Notes: generated from the sequence alone by a model not told the origin. DNA of 64,000 bases from Pontibacillus yanchengensis (GCF_009856295.1 NZ_WMEU01000005.1:62001-126000); one strand, 5' to 3'. Positions 25,301 to 35,059 are shown, counted from the stretch's first letter. Made by a program: numbers and translations.

Positions 25301-25597
25301 ATGATCATCACGCATGCACATTTTCAAATCGATCCAACAAAAGAACAAGAATTCTTAGAAGAAATTCGTTCCCTTATTGAGAAATCAAGAGTAGAAGAGG
25401 GGAATATATCGTATAATCTTATGAAAGATATCGAAAAGGAAAACACGTACACGATGGTCGAAGTGTGGGAAGACCAAGAATCTGTTGAGCGACATGGTAA
25501 CAGCAGTCATTTTACAGCTTTTGTTGAAAAAGCTCCGCAGTTCTTAACAGCGCCACTTCAAATTGAATCGTATGAAGGACAGAAGTTGGAAAGATAA
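25301..25597 (+). CDS. ABM-domain monooxygenase-like protein (YgiN type)
   Basis: About 98 aa, ferredoxin-like antibiotic-biosynthesis-monooxygenase fold; VEEGNISYNLMKD and VEVWEDQESVERHGNSSHF are typical. Members act on quinols without cofactors. ATG 25301 lies seven bases after AGAGG; ATG 25295 is too close. Together with the nitroreductase it could form a quinone-detoxification pair. Confidence 0.85.
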   Translation: MIITHAHFQIDPTKEQEFLEEIRSLIEKSRVEEGNISYNLMKDIEKENTYTMVEVWEDQESVERHGNSSHFTAFVEKAPQFLTAPLQIESYEGQKLER

Positions 25598-25656
25598 AAT
25601 AAATTAGGAAAGGCATTTGAAATAATTTTGGGTACCTTTTCTATGCTCCATCATAA

Positions 25657-25692
25657 GAAAAGCAGGAAGCCTAGGGAGCTCCTGCTTTTTTG
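25657..25692 (+). terminator. Terminator of the nitroreductase operon
   Basis: AAAAGCAGGA and TCCTGCTTTTTT arms. Confidence 0.85.
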
Positions 25693-25694
25693 AT

Positions 25695-25780
25695 GTATAG
25701 CGTACTATAAACGCTGCGTCACCCATGTACTGTGAGCAGCAGTTTGTACATCGCTAAGCGGGCGCCCCGAGCTTCTGTTC
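25695..25780. repeat. Repeat family B fragment in the 25.6-25.9 kb gap
   Basis: GCTGCGTCACCCATG, CAGCAGTTTGTACATCGCTAA and CGGGCGCCCCGAGCTT blocks shared with other B copies. The rest of the gap to 25904 has no supported gene. Confidence 0.7.
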
Positions 25781-25904
25781 CACGTAAAGCAAGTATGAAA
25801 TGTTAGCGGTGAAGAAGATCAACGTAGCTTTGGAGGAGTAACTAGAAAAGGTACATACTGTAGGTTCTTCTCGTATAAGAAAGAACAAATGGACTGCTTC
25901 GACA

Positions 25905-27074
25905 TTAGTCCATTTGTTCTTTAAATTTGGTTCGTCCTAGCTTCACTTTACCACCTGTTTGAATCGTTACTTCTACATTGAGTGACTCAATTGTGTTTTC
26001 TGTAAGCCAATCTTGTTCACCCAGATTTTGTTCTTTAAATTCTTTTGGAAACTTTTTAAATAGTTTATACCCTAGATGGTAAATGTCTGCTTGCTTCTCT
26101 ACAGCTTTCATATAAGTAGAACGAATCTCACCTTCAATGGCTTTTTCTGCTTTCTCTTTGACCTTTTCAACGGGTATATTTTTAGGATTCTCAATTATCA
26201 TTCCTGTAAGAGTAACCTTTATTGTAAAGTGTGGGATGCCACCGTTTAGCTCAGGTGTAATGTCAACTTTAGGATCATTAGCTACAAATGAAAGATATGG
26301 AGATCCATCTGTTTTCAAAAAAACAGTTGATCTCTGAGTGGATGGTTGCATCCATCGGATTCCCTTCATTTCATCAAGTGTAAAGGTGCCCTTTAATGAG
26401 TTAAAATCCATAACTGCTAACCCAGACCATTCCTGTATTGGATGAGGATTGCTATCTCTTTGCCATTGAATTGTATTTAAATCAATGATAGGGAAGACCA
26501 CCATATTTCCTGGTTCATACTTCTCAATTAAAAATTCCCGTATTGTTTTTGGTCTTACAAAAGAAAATTGTTTATAAACATTTAAAGGGTTATTTTCCTT
26601 AGAGTAATATGGGGATAAATCTAAAATAGGCTTTCCCTGAAACAATTCTGCGAGATCGGTTGTAGTACCATACATCCAGGTGGCACTACGTGTTTCAGCA
26701 TATCTGTTTAATACATCCATCACATCTTCCACCAATCCCTTTTTCTCAAGGGCCTTGGTGGAAAAGATGATATGTTCAATGTGGGACCATGATACACGGT
26801 GTTGGGACGTAAAATAAATATTATCACTCGCGCTATCAAATGAATCCCCAATTCCATGCCCAATAAATACAGGAGCTTCTTCTGAGTCACCACCCCCGCC
26901 TTCCGTTTTACCGATATTATGAAGGGGGAGTGTTTTGATATACACATGCATTTGATCATCTTTGAAATCTATGCCTAAAGCTGTAATATAGATATCATGT
27001 TCTAATTCTTTGAGATCCCAGCAACCTGAAAGAAGCATGACAATACATAAACAAGGAAGAATCAATCGTTTCAT
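25905..27074 (-). CDS. Spore germination lipoprotein, GerC-type subunit
   Basis: 389 aa. A signal peptide with lipobox LLSGC places the mature protein on the outer face of the inner spore membrane. GerC-family layout: WDLKELE directly after the lipid-modified cysteine, ITALGIDF, and an even spread over the three GerAC domains. It overlaps gerA by four bases (ATGA). Last gene of the operon. Together with the A and B subunits it forms a germinant receptor; the ligand cannot be predicted. Confidence 0.9.
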   Translation of the reverse strand: MKRLILPCLCIVMLLSGCWDLKELEHDIYITALGIDFKDDQMHVYIKTLPLHNIGKTEGGGGDSEEAPVFIGHGIGDSFDSASDNIYFTSQHRVSWSHIEHIIFSTKALEKKGLVEDVMDVLNRYAETRSATWMYGTTTDLAELFQGKPILDLSPYYSKENNPLNVYKQFSFVRPKTIREFLIEKYEPGNMVVFPIIDLNTIQWQRDSNPHPIQEWSGLAVMDFNSLKGTFTLDEMKGIRWMQPSTQRSTVFLKTDGSPYLSFVANDPKVDITPELNGGIPHFTIKVTLTGMIIENPKNIPVEKVKEKAEKAIEGEIRSTYMKAVEKQADIYHLGYKLFKKFPKEFKEQNLGEQDWLTENTIESLNVEVTIQTGGKVKLGRTKFKEQMD

Positions 27075-28576
27075 TTTTTCTTCCTCCCTTGTCTTGTTTT
27101 ATCTGGTGTTTTCAACATTTTTGGTCGATTCTGAACAACATCTCTTGGGTTCCATAATGCTTGAGGAATCTCTTTAGGTCGTGTTGGTGATAACGGGGCT
27201 AGATATGGAACACCAAAAGAACGTAAATTCGCAAGATAACCAATGACGGCAAATATACATAGGAAAAAACCGAACATTCCAAGGAAAGAGGTAATCAATA
27301 GGATAATGAGTCGTAATATTCCTACCAGACTAGTAAGAGACTGGTTGATTAATGTGAATGTGGAAACAAGTGCTACAGCATTCACAACAAGTATGCCAGG
27401 CGCAGTAAAGCCTGCAGCAATGGCTGCCTGGCCGATAATGATTCCCCCTACAACGGATAATATCTGTCCTACAGCCATGGGTAATCTGACCCCAGCTTCT
27501 CGAAAAATTTCAAAAAGTAATAGCATGAAAAAACATTCTAATGGAGCAGGTAAAGGGACCCCTTCCCTTGAAAGAGCAGCTGTTGCTAATAAAGTAAATG
27601 GAAGCTGGTCTGGATGATAACTAAGAAGGGCAATCCAGAAGGCAGGTAAAAATAAGGCGAAATATAAGGCCATATAACGTAATAAACGCTCAAAAGCAAC
27701 AAAAATGGAAGAAACCTCATTATCTTCTGCTGTTTTTAATACAAATAATAAGTTAACAGGAGCTATCAACGCCGTAGGAGCACCATCCATGAGAATAGCA
27801 AAGCGACCATGCAGCAGGCTATCCACCACAAAGTCAGGTCGGCCGGTGTATACAAATAATGGAAAAAGTGGTTTCTTTGTATCAACAATCAATTCTTCTA
27901 GCTGAAGATTACTTACTAACCCATCCACCTTTAACTTTTCTAGTCGAGACTTGGCTTCTTCTACTGTTTCACTATTCGTGACATCTTCTAAGTATAGTAA
28001 CATCACTTTCGTTTTGGTTCGTTCTCCAATCTCGTATTTAATCATCTTTAATGTCTTACTCGGGATACGTTTACGTACAAGAGCCATGTTCACACTAACT
28101 TCTTCAACAAAACCTTCTCGTGAACCTCGAATGGATATTTCGGTTTTAGGTTCTTCTACCTGTCTTTTGGGATGGCAGACTACTTGCACTTCCCAAATGG
28201 AGGAACGTTCTTCATGAAGTACTATGACATGACCTGTGAAAACTGCTGTTAGGATTTGCTCGGTATAGACCTTCTTGTGAAGTGAAAGTGAGTTTTCACG
28301 AAAAATGTAATTAAGTTCCTTTTCAAGTTCATTATGATTATTTTGTATGGTTTGTAAAGGTTTTAAAATTTGATCGAAAAGTTGTTCCTCATTATATAAT
28401 TCGTCACACATAATCGCTGTGAAAACGCCTGCTTGAGTCGCGATATCATAAAATTTCACATCTGCGCAGCCATCAAATAATTCCCTCATGGCTTCCACAG
28501 TAAGGGTGGCGATTTGTTGATTAGAGGATTGATGGGATGATTCCGATTTTCTTTTCTGTTTTCGGCGAAATCTCAT
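27071..28576 (-). CDS. Spore germination receptor subunit, GerA type
   Basis: 501 aa. A basic, hydrophilic N-terminal segment is followed by the GerA soluble domain (about residues 25-280) and a membrane part with about five helices (LLRYMALYFALFLPAFWIAL and on). The motif REGVPLPAPLE and the late GILRLIILLITSFLGMFGFF region are typical. Translationally coupled by ATGA overlaps on both sides. Function: oligomeric germinant-gated ion channel in the spore inner membrane. Confidence 0.92.
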   Translation of the reverse strand: MRFRRKQKRKSESSHQSSNQQIATLTVEAMRELFDGCADVKFYDIATQAGVFTAIMCDELYNEEQLFDQILKPLQTIQNNHNELEKELNYIFRENSLSLHKKVYTEQILTAVFTGHVIVLHEERSSIWEVQVVCHPKRQVEEPKTEISIRGSREGFVEEVSVNMALVRKRIPSKTLKMIKYEIGERTKTKVMLLYLEDVTNSETVEEAKSRLEKLKVDGLVSNLQLEELIVDTKKPLFPLFVYTGRPDFVVDSLLHGRFAILMDGAPTALIAPVNLLFVLKTAEDNEVSSIFVAFERLLRYMALYFALFLPAFWIALLSYHPDQLPFTLLATAALSREGVPLPAPLECFFMLLLFEIFREAGVRLPMAVGQILSVVGGIIIGQAAIAAGFTAPGILVVNAVALVSTFTLINQSLTSLVGILRLIILLITSFLGMFGFFLCIFAVIGYLANLRSFGVPYLAPLSPTRPKEIPQALWNPRDVVQNRPKMLKTPDKTRQGRKKK

Positions 28577-29652
28577 ATCTTTTGCCTCCTATTTACCCAG
28601 GTTACGACGGCTACAAAAATAAAAAAGTAGATGCTCATACATATAATCATTACAGGCAGAAATAGCTCTTTTATGAAGGTATAGAAGTCAATATCCGAGA
28701 TTGGAAGTAAGAGAGATAGTACTAATCCAATAAGAATAGCGAGGTGAACTTTGGATTTTGTTTTTGCCTTCTTAATTGCAAAAAGTTCAGGAATTAATAT
28801 AATCATTAAGGCAATCCGAACAACAGCACCTGATAACCATTGATAAATGGTTAAATAGTCCACATGACTAATATAATTTCCGATTGTTACAACCCTCCAT
28901 TGTTCATAAGCTGGATATCGTAATTGAGAATTAATTTCTGGACCGAACAAAGCGATTCCACCTGTTATAGGAGCCAGCAATAAATTAGTTAGTAACAATC
29001 CTATAATGAGATACTTCCAATAAGACGCTTTTTGTTTTAGCTTATCTTGAAGGAAGAACAGAATAATTAAGTCTACACTTCCAGACAAACTGTAAAAAAA
29101 GCTTTTCAAAATAGGATCCCATCCGTTAATAAAGGGCGGGAATAAGAGACTATAATTTTTGTTAGGCATATTAGAAAATGACACAAACAAGCCTAATATG
29201 ACTACTACAGGTAAGAGTATCCCACTAATAATTGTTATGGATTGAATGCCCCCTTTAAGAAATAATCCAATAACCAAAATGGAGCTAATGCTTAAGACCA
29301 ATTCAGGTGTATTAGGAAGGTAAGAAACATTCGTCCAAGTAATCGTATCAAAAAAGGTGATATATGCTTGTAATAGAAAGTAAATGATAATCGGTAGTAA
29401 CAGGAACTTGGATCCTATTTTCCCAAAACAAACCTCAAAATATGAAACAATGGATTTATTTTTTGTTTTCACTTGAATGAAGTAAATGATGGAAAGAAAG
29501 ATTGTAATAGGAATGAGGCTCATTAAAGCCCCAATCCAAGCCCCCCGGCCACCTTCATTAATAATAGCACTCAAGATCACATGATTATAAAAGCCAGTAC
29601 TCATCATAATCAGAAAAACTAACTGTAGAAAGGAAATGGGTTCGTTTCGCAT
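28573..29652 (-). CDS. Spore germination permease-like subunit, GerB type
   Basis: About 359 aa with ten hydrophobic segments of the APC-like endospore germination family; it starts MRNEPISFLQLVFLI, the normal N-terminus. The frame extends to an ATG at 29703 that lacks a ribosome binding site, while ATG 29652 has AAGGAG and AAAAGG upstream. It binds the germinant in known receptors. It is the first gene, so the order is B-A-C, unlike the common A-B-C. A sigma-G promoter was looked for but not clearly seen. Confidence 0.88.
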   Translation of the reverse strand: MRNEPISFLQLVFLIMMSTGFYNHVILSAIINEGGRGAWIGALMSLIPITIFLSIIYFIQVKTKNKSIVSYFEVCFGKIGSKFLLLPIIIYFLLQAYITFFDTITWTNVSYLPNTPELVLSISSILVIGLFLKGGIQSITIISGILLPVVVILGLFVSFSNMPNKNYSLLFPPFINGWDPILKSFFYSLSGSVDLIILFFLQDKLKQKASYWKYLIIGLLLTNLLLAPITGGIALFGPEINSQLRYPAYEQWRVVTIGNYISHVDYLTIYQWLSGAVVRIALMIILIPELFAIKKAKTKSKVHLAILIGLVLSLLLPISDIDFYTFIKELFLPVMIICMSIYFFIFVAVVTWVNRRQKI

Positions 29653-29703
29653 AGACAGAATCCTTTTCTCCTTATTGTCTATAAAATAACTTTGTTTATT
29701 CAT

Positions 29704-30116
29704 GAAAATATAATTGAATGGGATAGACGCTTAAAGGCCTACATAATATTGTGTATTTCACCCATAGCTATTATCGAAGTACTCCAAGAACGATATTCGG
29801 ATAAAGCTTCTAAAGTATTATAAAAAAAAGCTCCCAAACACTCAGTTAAGAATGTAGGGAGCTTTCCTAGTAATCCAGAAAACTTTAAAATCCATTGCAT
29901 GTGTGTAACTGCCACGTCCAGCCCTAGTGCTCCGCGACTAGTGTGTAACCTATTCTAGGTAATACGATTGTACTTGTCATCTCAGTTTGTGATAATTGGA
30001 AAAGAAAGAGAATAGATTAAAAAGATGATTAAGGCACTATGCATGAATAAGTAGGCATTTTTAATTTAATAAATTAGTGAATATTAGTATAAAGATTATT
30101 AGAAAGAGGTTCAAAA
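29704..30116. repeat. Gap with a terminator and repeat B fragment
   Basis: 29824-29866 is a hairpin (AAAGCTCCC and GGGAGCTTT arms) that can terminate in either direction. 29905-29962 holds a short repeat B fragment (CCAGCCCTAGTGCTCCGCGACTAG, split by one base from other copies). The remaining sequence is AT-rich with no supported gene; GAAAGAGGT precedes the next start. Confidence 0.55.
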
Positions 30117-31073
30117 ATGGTTTATATCTTTTTGGTTGTGGGCTTTGTATTACTAATAAAAGGTGCAAATTTATTTGTTGATGGATCTTCCAATATTGCA
30201 CGCTCCTTTCAAGTTTCTCCATTGTTAATAGGTTTGACAATAGTAGCATTTGGAACAAGTTCTCCTGAAGCAACAGTAAGTATAATTGCCGCATTGGAAG
30301 AAAATGCTGGAGTTGCTCTTGGGAATGTCGTGGGCAGCAATATTTTAAATATCACTTTAGTAGTGGGAGTGGCTGCTTTCATTTATCCCTTGAAAGTAGA
30401 AAGTGAAACCATTAGGAAAGAAATACCTTTTACATTGTTAGCAAGCGTTGCTTTGCTGATTTTAATTAGTGATGTGTTACTTCAAACGGTTTCCGAAAAC
30501 CTTCTTACAAGAGGCGACGGCTTTATCATCATGTTATTTTTCATGATTTTCTTATACTATATCTTTGAAGTGGCAAGGAATAGTAGGGAAAAGGTAAAAT
30601 CGGAGACCAAGGTTAAGGATTCGAGTTCATGGAAAAAGAACATTATTTATACAATAGGTGGCCTTGTTGGAATCATTTTTGGTGGGGAGTTAGTTGTGAA
30701 AAATGCCACTGAAATTGCGTTTTCCTTTGGTATGAGTGAAACGTTAATTGGGCTAACAATTGTAGCAATTGGTACGTCGTTACCAGAATTAATAACATCT
30801 ATTACTGCTGCATTAAAGAAAGAAAGTGAAATAGCTTTAGGGAATATAGTGGGGAGTAATATATTTAACATTTTATTTGTACTAGGCGTTACTGCTGTCA
30901 TTCACCCACTTGCTGTTAATGGTAAGATTATTATTGATATTATAATTATGATTTTATTAACCGGAACATTGCTGCTCTTTTCAAGAACAAATTATAAAAT
31001 TGGAAAGTTTGAAGGTATGTTTCTAGTTATTGTATATATTATTTACATGATTTTCATCATTATAAGGAATTAA
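30117..31073 (+). CDS. Calcium/sodium (cation) antiporter of the CaCA family, YrbG-like
   Basis: 318 aa, two homologous halves of five helices. The alpha repeats are plain: FGTSSPEATVS with GNVVGSNILN, and IGTSLPELITS with GNIVGSNIFN; these hold the acidic and asparagine ion ligands. Complete length for a prokaryotic exchanger. It exchanges Ca2+ (or K+) for Na+ or H+. Alone between two terminators. Confidence 0.9.
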   Translation: MVYIFLVVGFVLLIKGANLFVDGSSNIARSFQVSPLLIGLTIVAFGTSSPEATVSIIAALEENAGVALGNVVGSNILNITLVVGVAAFIYPLKVESETIRKEIPFTLLASVALLILISDVLLQTVSENLLTRGDGFIIMLFFMIFLYYIFEVARNSREKVKSETKVKDSSSWKKNIIYTIGGLVGIIFGGELVVKNATEIAFSFGMSETLIGLTIVAIGTSLPELITSITAALKKESEIALGNIVGSNIFNILFVLGVTAVIHPLAVNGKIIIDIIIMILLTGTLLLFSRTNYKIGKFEGMFLVIVYIIYMIFIIIRN

Positions 31074-31137
31074 TTCAAAGGTAGGATATATTATATAGTC
31101 TACACTGGAATCCCGCTGCTTCAATCTAATAATTAAA

Positions 31138-31192
31138 AAGACCGCAAAGTATACAAAGTTAAAAAAACTCTATATTTTGCGGTTTTTTTTAC
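31138..31192 (+). terminator. Terminator of the antiporter gene
   Basis: ACCGCAAA and TTTGCGGT arms with a long AT loop, then eight T. Confidence 0.8.
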
Positions 31193-31205
31193 AAGTAAAG
31201 AAAGT

Positions 31206-31400
31206 ACAAGGTTTTAGCTCTTACATATCTAGCTCCAGCGCACAGCAACTAGTATGCTTCCTTCGCCACCGTGCGATAAGTTAACATCGAATCACACATG
31301 GAAGTTCGATTAAAATCGCTACATCACGTAGCAACATCGACCAACCCACATCCGTGGGCAGCAGTTTGTACATCGCTAACCGGGCGCTTGCGCTTTTGTT
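31206..31400. repeat. Repeat family B, long copy
   Basis: About 195 bases: CTAGCTCCAGCGC, GCGATAAGTTAACATCGA, ACGTAGCAACATCGA, CAGCAGTTTGTACATCGCTA and CCGGGCGC blocks in the same order as at 34106, 45300 and 55815. It fills the space between the antiporter terminator and the GGDEF/EAL gene end. Confidence 0.8.
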
Positions 31401-31401
31401 C

Positions 31402-33819
31402 TCACATACTCATCAATTGGGCATTCCAATGTGCTAAGAGAGAGTCAGGTGGAACGGGTTTGCTAAAATAGAAGCCTTGTACTTCTTCACATTGTAATTG
31501 ATGGAGAAGAGCTAGTTGTGCTTGTGTTTCAACTCCCTCTGCTGTTACTCTAATATTTAAATTTTTGGCAACGGTTAGAATCGATTGAACGATAGCTTTG
31601 TGGTCTTTATTATCTGGTAAATATTGAATAAAGGAACGGTCAATTTTGATACGGTCTAATGGGAACATAGATAGGTAACTCAGGGAGGTGTATCCAGTTC
31701 CAAAGTCATCCATGGAAATTTGAATACCGTATTGTTTTAAGATTTGTATCTTTTCTATCGTAGATTCTGTATTTTCAATGGCTAGTGATTCTGTGATTTC
31801 TAAATCTAACTTTAACGGAGACATACCTGTTTCCTCTAACACTTGGATGATATTATCTGTGAAATCTGGGTGAAGAAACTGTTTTGGTGAGATGTTGATG
31901 GATAGATGGAAATTAATGTATGATTGTTGCTCCCAAACTTTATATTGATAACATGCTTCTTTTAATACCCAATTGCCTAGTTGAATAATTAAATCACTTT
32001 CTTCAGCGAGAGGGATGAATTCTCCAGGGCTAATCATTCCTTTTTCAGGATGTTTCCATCGAACAAGTGTCTCAACCCCTTCGATTTGATTGTGAGCTAG
32101 TCCATACTTAGGTTGAAAATGAAGGAGCAATTGATTTTCTTCGATTGCCTTTTTTAGGTCCTCGAACAGAACGATCTTGGAAACATTCTTTTCTGCGAAG
32201 GATGGAGAATATTCCATATAGCTATCTCGTCCGTCCCTTTTCACCTCATACATAGCCATATCCGCATGTCGAATAAGTGTATTAAAATCTTTGCCGTCTT
32301 TAGGATAAAAAGAAACACCTATACTTAAGGAAATTTCTTTATAATATTCTCCAAGGATAAAAATGTCTTTCATACTATCTTGAATGGAAGTTATCTCGTT
32401 TCTGACCTCTTCATGATTTTCAATAGAAGGGATGCAGATTAAGAATTCATCTCCACCTAATCGTGCAATAAAACCGCGCTCACCAATCGCTTCCTGCATT
32501 CTCTTTGCTACTAATTGTAATAGGTGATCGCCGTACGTATGCCCAAGGTGGTCATTGATATCTTTAAACAGATCAACGTCAATGACTATGGTCGCTAATT
32601 GTTCCCCATCCTTTTCAATAAGACTTTCCATCTCATTTTTGATCCTTCTGCGATTTAATAATCCCGTTAGCTCATCATGATAAGCTAAGTACTCAATTTG
32701 TTCTTGGGCTTGTTTTTCTGCTGTGATGTCTTGTGCAATACCATATACACCTGTAATCTTGTTATCTACTTTTATAGTAAAGGCGGTAATATCCAGATTC
32801 ACAATGGTATGGTCTTTGGTAAGGATAGCCGTTTCAAAATTGGCTGTATTGCCTTGTTTTACGTTTTCGTATTTTTCTAAGACGTAAGGGATTTCTTCTG
32901 GCACAATAAGGTCTTTGATTTTACGTTTATATAATTCTTCTAAGCTATACCCTGTAAGAGGAACGGCGGAAGGATTAAATGCAGTGAAATTCCCTTTTAG
33001 GTCCAAGGTGTAAATAGCGTCAGGATTATAGTCAAAAAGGGAACGATAATGTTGTTCTTGTACTTTTAGTTCTGTATGTTTTTCTTTTAATTTTTCCTGC
33101 TGATGGGTAAATTGATCTTCGATATAAGTGATGGTAATTAAAAATAAAAGTAATACACTACTTGCTTCAATTGTATTCATAAGAAAACTATTATGAAGGA
33201 ATAAACCATCTATAAAGCAGTAGACGACTGAGCAGATGGCTATGCTAATCATAGCAAATAATGAAATATTTTTTATTAATGACACCTCTCGGCCAAGCAA
33301 TGATTGGTCCATCTGTATATGCTCAAATATCCTTATGGTTGTATAAATGGTCCCAATTAATAAAAGGAGAGAGTAAAAACTATTGTCTTTTTTTAGTATG
33401 AGTGTAGGGGTATGAGAGAGTGTTATATAATACGTAAATACTAATATAAAAGAACTTACCACAACGCTCAATATTAAATGGATATGTACATTTCGTTTTT
33501 GTAAATGGTCTGCATTTATTTTTTTCTTACCGAAGAAGCCCATGATTAAAAATGTTATAAAAAATAGGGTTAGGGAATAAAGGCAGTGGAGTAAAAATGG
33601 AAGAATATTTCCTAAGGATAACTCAATCACTCCCTGAATTACTAGAGCCATCGTAGGGATGATAGTTATCGTGAAGCCACATAAACTAGCTAGAATGAAA
33701 GAAAGGGAGATTTCATTAAATCTTTCTTTCCATTTGCTACGGGTTACAAACATGATTAGATTTATAAGACTAACGGTTATTATGGATCCTAGTAGTAAAT
33801 AAACGAGTTGGTTACCCAT
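31402..33819 (-). CDS. Membrane PAS-GGDEF-EAL cyclic-di-GMP protein
   Basis: About 805 aa: eight hydrophobic segments in residues 1-220, a PAS domain about 265-385 (YRSLFDYNPDAIYTLD), a GGDEF domain with the intact motif RLGGDEF, and an EAL domain. In the EAL domain the signature is ETL instead of EAL (GVETLVRW), while DDFGTGYTSL, KIDRSF and AEGVET are kept; such substitutions do not necessarily abolish phosphodiesterase activity. ATG 33819 follows GGGAGAG; the longer frame to 33921 lacks a site. Makes and/or degrades cyclic di-GMP in response to a membrane or PAS ligand. Confidence 0.88.
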   Translation of the reverse strand: MGNQLVYLLLGSIITVSLINLIMFVTRSKWKERFNEISLSFILASLCGFTITIIPTMALVIQGVIELSLGNILPFLLHCLYSLTLFFITFLIMGFFGKKKINADHLQKRNVHIHLILSVVVSSFILVFTYYITLSHTPTLILKKDNSFYSLLLLIGTIYTTIRIFEHIQMDQSLLGREVSLIKNISLFAMISIAICSVVYCFIDGLFLHNSFLMNTIEASSVLLLFLITITYIEDQFTHQQEKLKEKHTELKVQEQHYRSLFDYNPDAIYTLDLKGNFTAFNPSAVPLTGYSLEELYKRKIKDLIVPEEIPYVLEKYENVKQGNTANFETAILTKDHTIVNLDITAFTIKVDNKITGVYGIAQDITAEKQAQEQIEYLAYHDELTGLLNRRRIKNEMESLIEKDGEQLATIVIDVDLFKDINDHLGHTYGDHLLQLVAKRMQEAIGERGFIARLGGDEFLICIPSIENHEEVRNEITSIQDSMKDIFILGEYYKEISLSIGVSFYPKDGKDFNTLIRHADMAMYEVKRDGRDSYMEYSPSFAEKNVSKIVLFEDLKKAIEENQLLLHFQPKYGLAHNQIEGVETLVRWKHPEKGMISPGEFIPLAEESDLIIQLGNWVLKEACYQYKVWEQQSYINFHLSINISPKQFLHPDFTDNIIQVLEETGMSPLKLDLEITESLAIENTESTIEKIQILKQYGIQISMDDFGTGYTSLSYLSMFPLDRIKIDRSFIQYLPDNKDHKAIVQSILTVAKNLNIRVTAEGVETQAQLALLHQLQCEEVQGFYFSKPVPPDSLLAHWNAQLMSM

Positions 33820-33831
33820 GTTTTGTTCTCT

Positions 33832-33891
33832 CCCATATGTCCTAAGAGGATGATAGTACTTAAGGACTATTATCACATATGGAGGAAAACA
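33832..33891. promoter_or_regulatory. Divergent control region with nested inverted repeats
   Basis: CCATATG (33832) pairs with CATATGG (33876-33882), and GTCCTAAG pairs with CTTAAGGAC inside it, giving an imperfect 50-bp dyad between the GGDEF/EAL gene and the small plus-strand ORF. Confidence 0.4.
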
Positions 33892-34026
33892 TTGCGAATA
33901 TTTTACAAAAATAATATGCAAAGATTTTGTACTACAAAAGAAGAATGTCGAGTTTCCTTACGACAGCCTTCCTTTTTATTTGTGCATTTAGATGAAAGCT
34001 TACATCTTTTAAGAATGATAGTATAA
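33892..34026 (+). CDS. Possible 44-aa protein
   Basis: TTG 33892 lies six bases after GGAGG (33881-33885) and a terminator follows 26 bases after the stop. The peptide begins MRIFYKNNMQRFCTTKEECR and has two cysteines; no family recognised. It may be a real small gene or the remains of a longer one. Confidence 0.35.
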   Translation: MRIFYKNNMQRFCTTKEECRVSLRQPSFLFVHLDESLHLLRMIV

Positions 34027-34049
34027 GTCCAACTAGACCTTTATCTGCA

Positions 34050-34080
34050 CTAAAGGCTTGCCACTCGGCAAGCCTTCTTT
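34050..34080 (+). terminator. Terminator after the 44-aa ORF
   Basis: AAGGCTTGCC and GGCAAGCCTT arms followed by CTTTAAT. Confidence 0.75.
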
Positions 34081-34105
34081 AATAGGAAAGAAAGTATAAA
34101 ATTTT

Positions 34106-34222
34106 GGCCCGCAGATGTCTAAGGACGTTCGATTAATACCGCTGCGTCACGCAGCAACATCGAACCAACCTATATCGTGTAGGCCGCAGCCCATACGTCA
34201 CTAAACGGGCGCTTGCGCTTTT
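34106..34222. repeat. Repeat family B copy
   Basis: Contains CTGCGTCACGCAGCAACATCGA, broken here into CTGCGTCACGCAGC and AACATCGA, then the TATATCGTGTAGGC...CGTCACTAAACGGGCGC end block. Confidence 0.75.
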
Positions 34223-34229
34223 CTTCCCC

Positions 34230-34925
34230 TCACACTCGGGAGAAAAGTATATTATTTTCTAAATGTATATGTTCATGCAAGTCAGTCTCAATGGCTTCAA
34301 GTCGTTGATAAACGAGACGATAAGTGCCACAGGCTCCTTGGGGAGGAGTGTAATCATTGGTAGCCTCGCGTAATTTTTTTAATAGGTTTCCAGCAGTATA
34401 ATGTTCATTTTCTAATTCTTGTACTATTTTCATAACGTTCCTACGAGTTTCTTCTGTTGGATTTTGCTCATGTTCTAATAATAAAGGAAAGTCATGTGTT
34501 TCTTCTTTGATGGTATGTTGTTCAAGTTCTGTCTTTAAGCGATGAAATAGCGTGTGAACAGTAGATAAGTGAGGGTTAGAGGTGCCATGCACACGCAACA
34601 CTTTTGTTACATAAGGGCTTAGTTGTGGCAATTCTTCATTTAAGTATCGATGATGTTTGGCAATAATATGATCAATCAGTTCTTGAGAGGAAGCATTGAG
34701 CCAATCAATTTCTGCATCCTGTAATGCTTTTGATTCACTGTAAAGGGTATTTAAATCAGTTAATACTTGCTCTGGAGACAATTCTCTTTCTTCAATAGCT
34801 TCAATTAGTGGACGATTTCCGCCACAACAAAAATCGATACGATACGATTTGAACAAATCACTAGCTTTAGGGAATTTCGTTACAATATCACCTACGATGG
34901 ATTCTTTCGTGAACGTTTGTTGCAT
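34230..34925 (-). CDS. scdA: Iron-sulfur cluster repair di-iron protein (ScdA/YtfE, RIC)
   Basis: 231 aa. The N-terminal ScdA_N domain includes the conserved IDFCCGG, and the hemerythrin-like domain supplies di-iron histidines in HHRYLNEELP, HTIKEETHDFPLL, ENEHYTAG and HIHLENNILF. It repairs Fe-S clusters damaged by nitric oxide or peroxide. ATG 34925 has GGAGGG seven bases upstream; the longer frame runs into the promoter. The Fnr box and -10 upstream predict anaerobic induction. Confidence 0.92.
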   Translation of the reverse strand: MQQTFTKESIVGDIVTKFPKASDLFKSYRIDFCCGGNRPLIEAIEERELSPEQVLTDLNTLYSESKALQDAEIDWLNASSQELIDHIIAKHHRYLNEELPQLSPYVTKVLRVHGTSNPHLSTVHTLFHRLKTELEQHTIKEETHDFPLLLEHEQNPTEETRRNVMKIVQELENEHYTAGNLLKKLREATNDYTPPQGACGTYRLVYQRLEAIETDLHEHIHLENNILFSRV

Positions 34926-34964
34926 CCTAATCCCTCCATTTAAAAAGAATTTAACTCTATATTT

Positions 34965-35007
34965 AGAATAGCAAGATGGATGTAAATAAAACGTGATATA
35001 TATCACA
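34965..35007 (-). promoter_or_regulatory. Fnr-dependent promoter of scdA
   Basis: On the minus strand TGTGATATATATCACG (34992-35007; one mismatch to TGTGA-N6-TCACA) is followed, at the exact class II distance, by TATTCT as -10 (34965-34970). The box centre is then at -41.5. Confidence 0.75.
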
Positions 35008-35059
35008 TTAAACAACTTGTTTTATGACAACTTTGTGTATGTTGGTTACTTTTTTAGAA

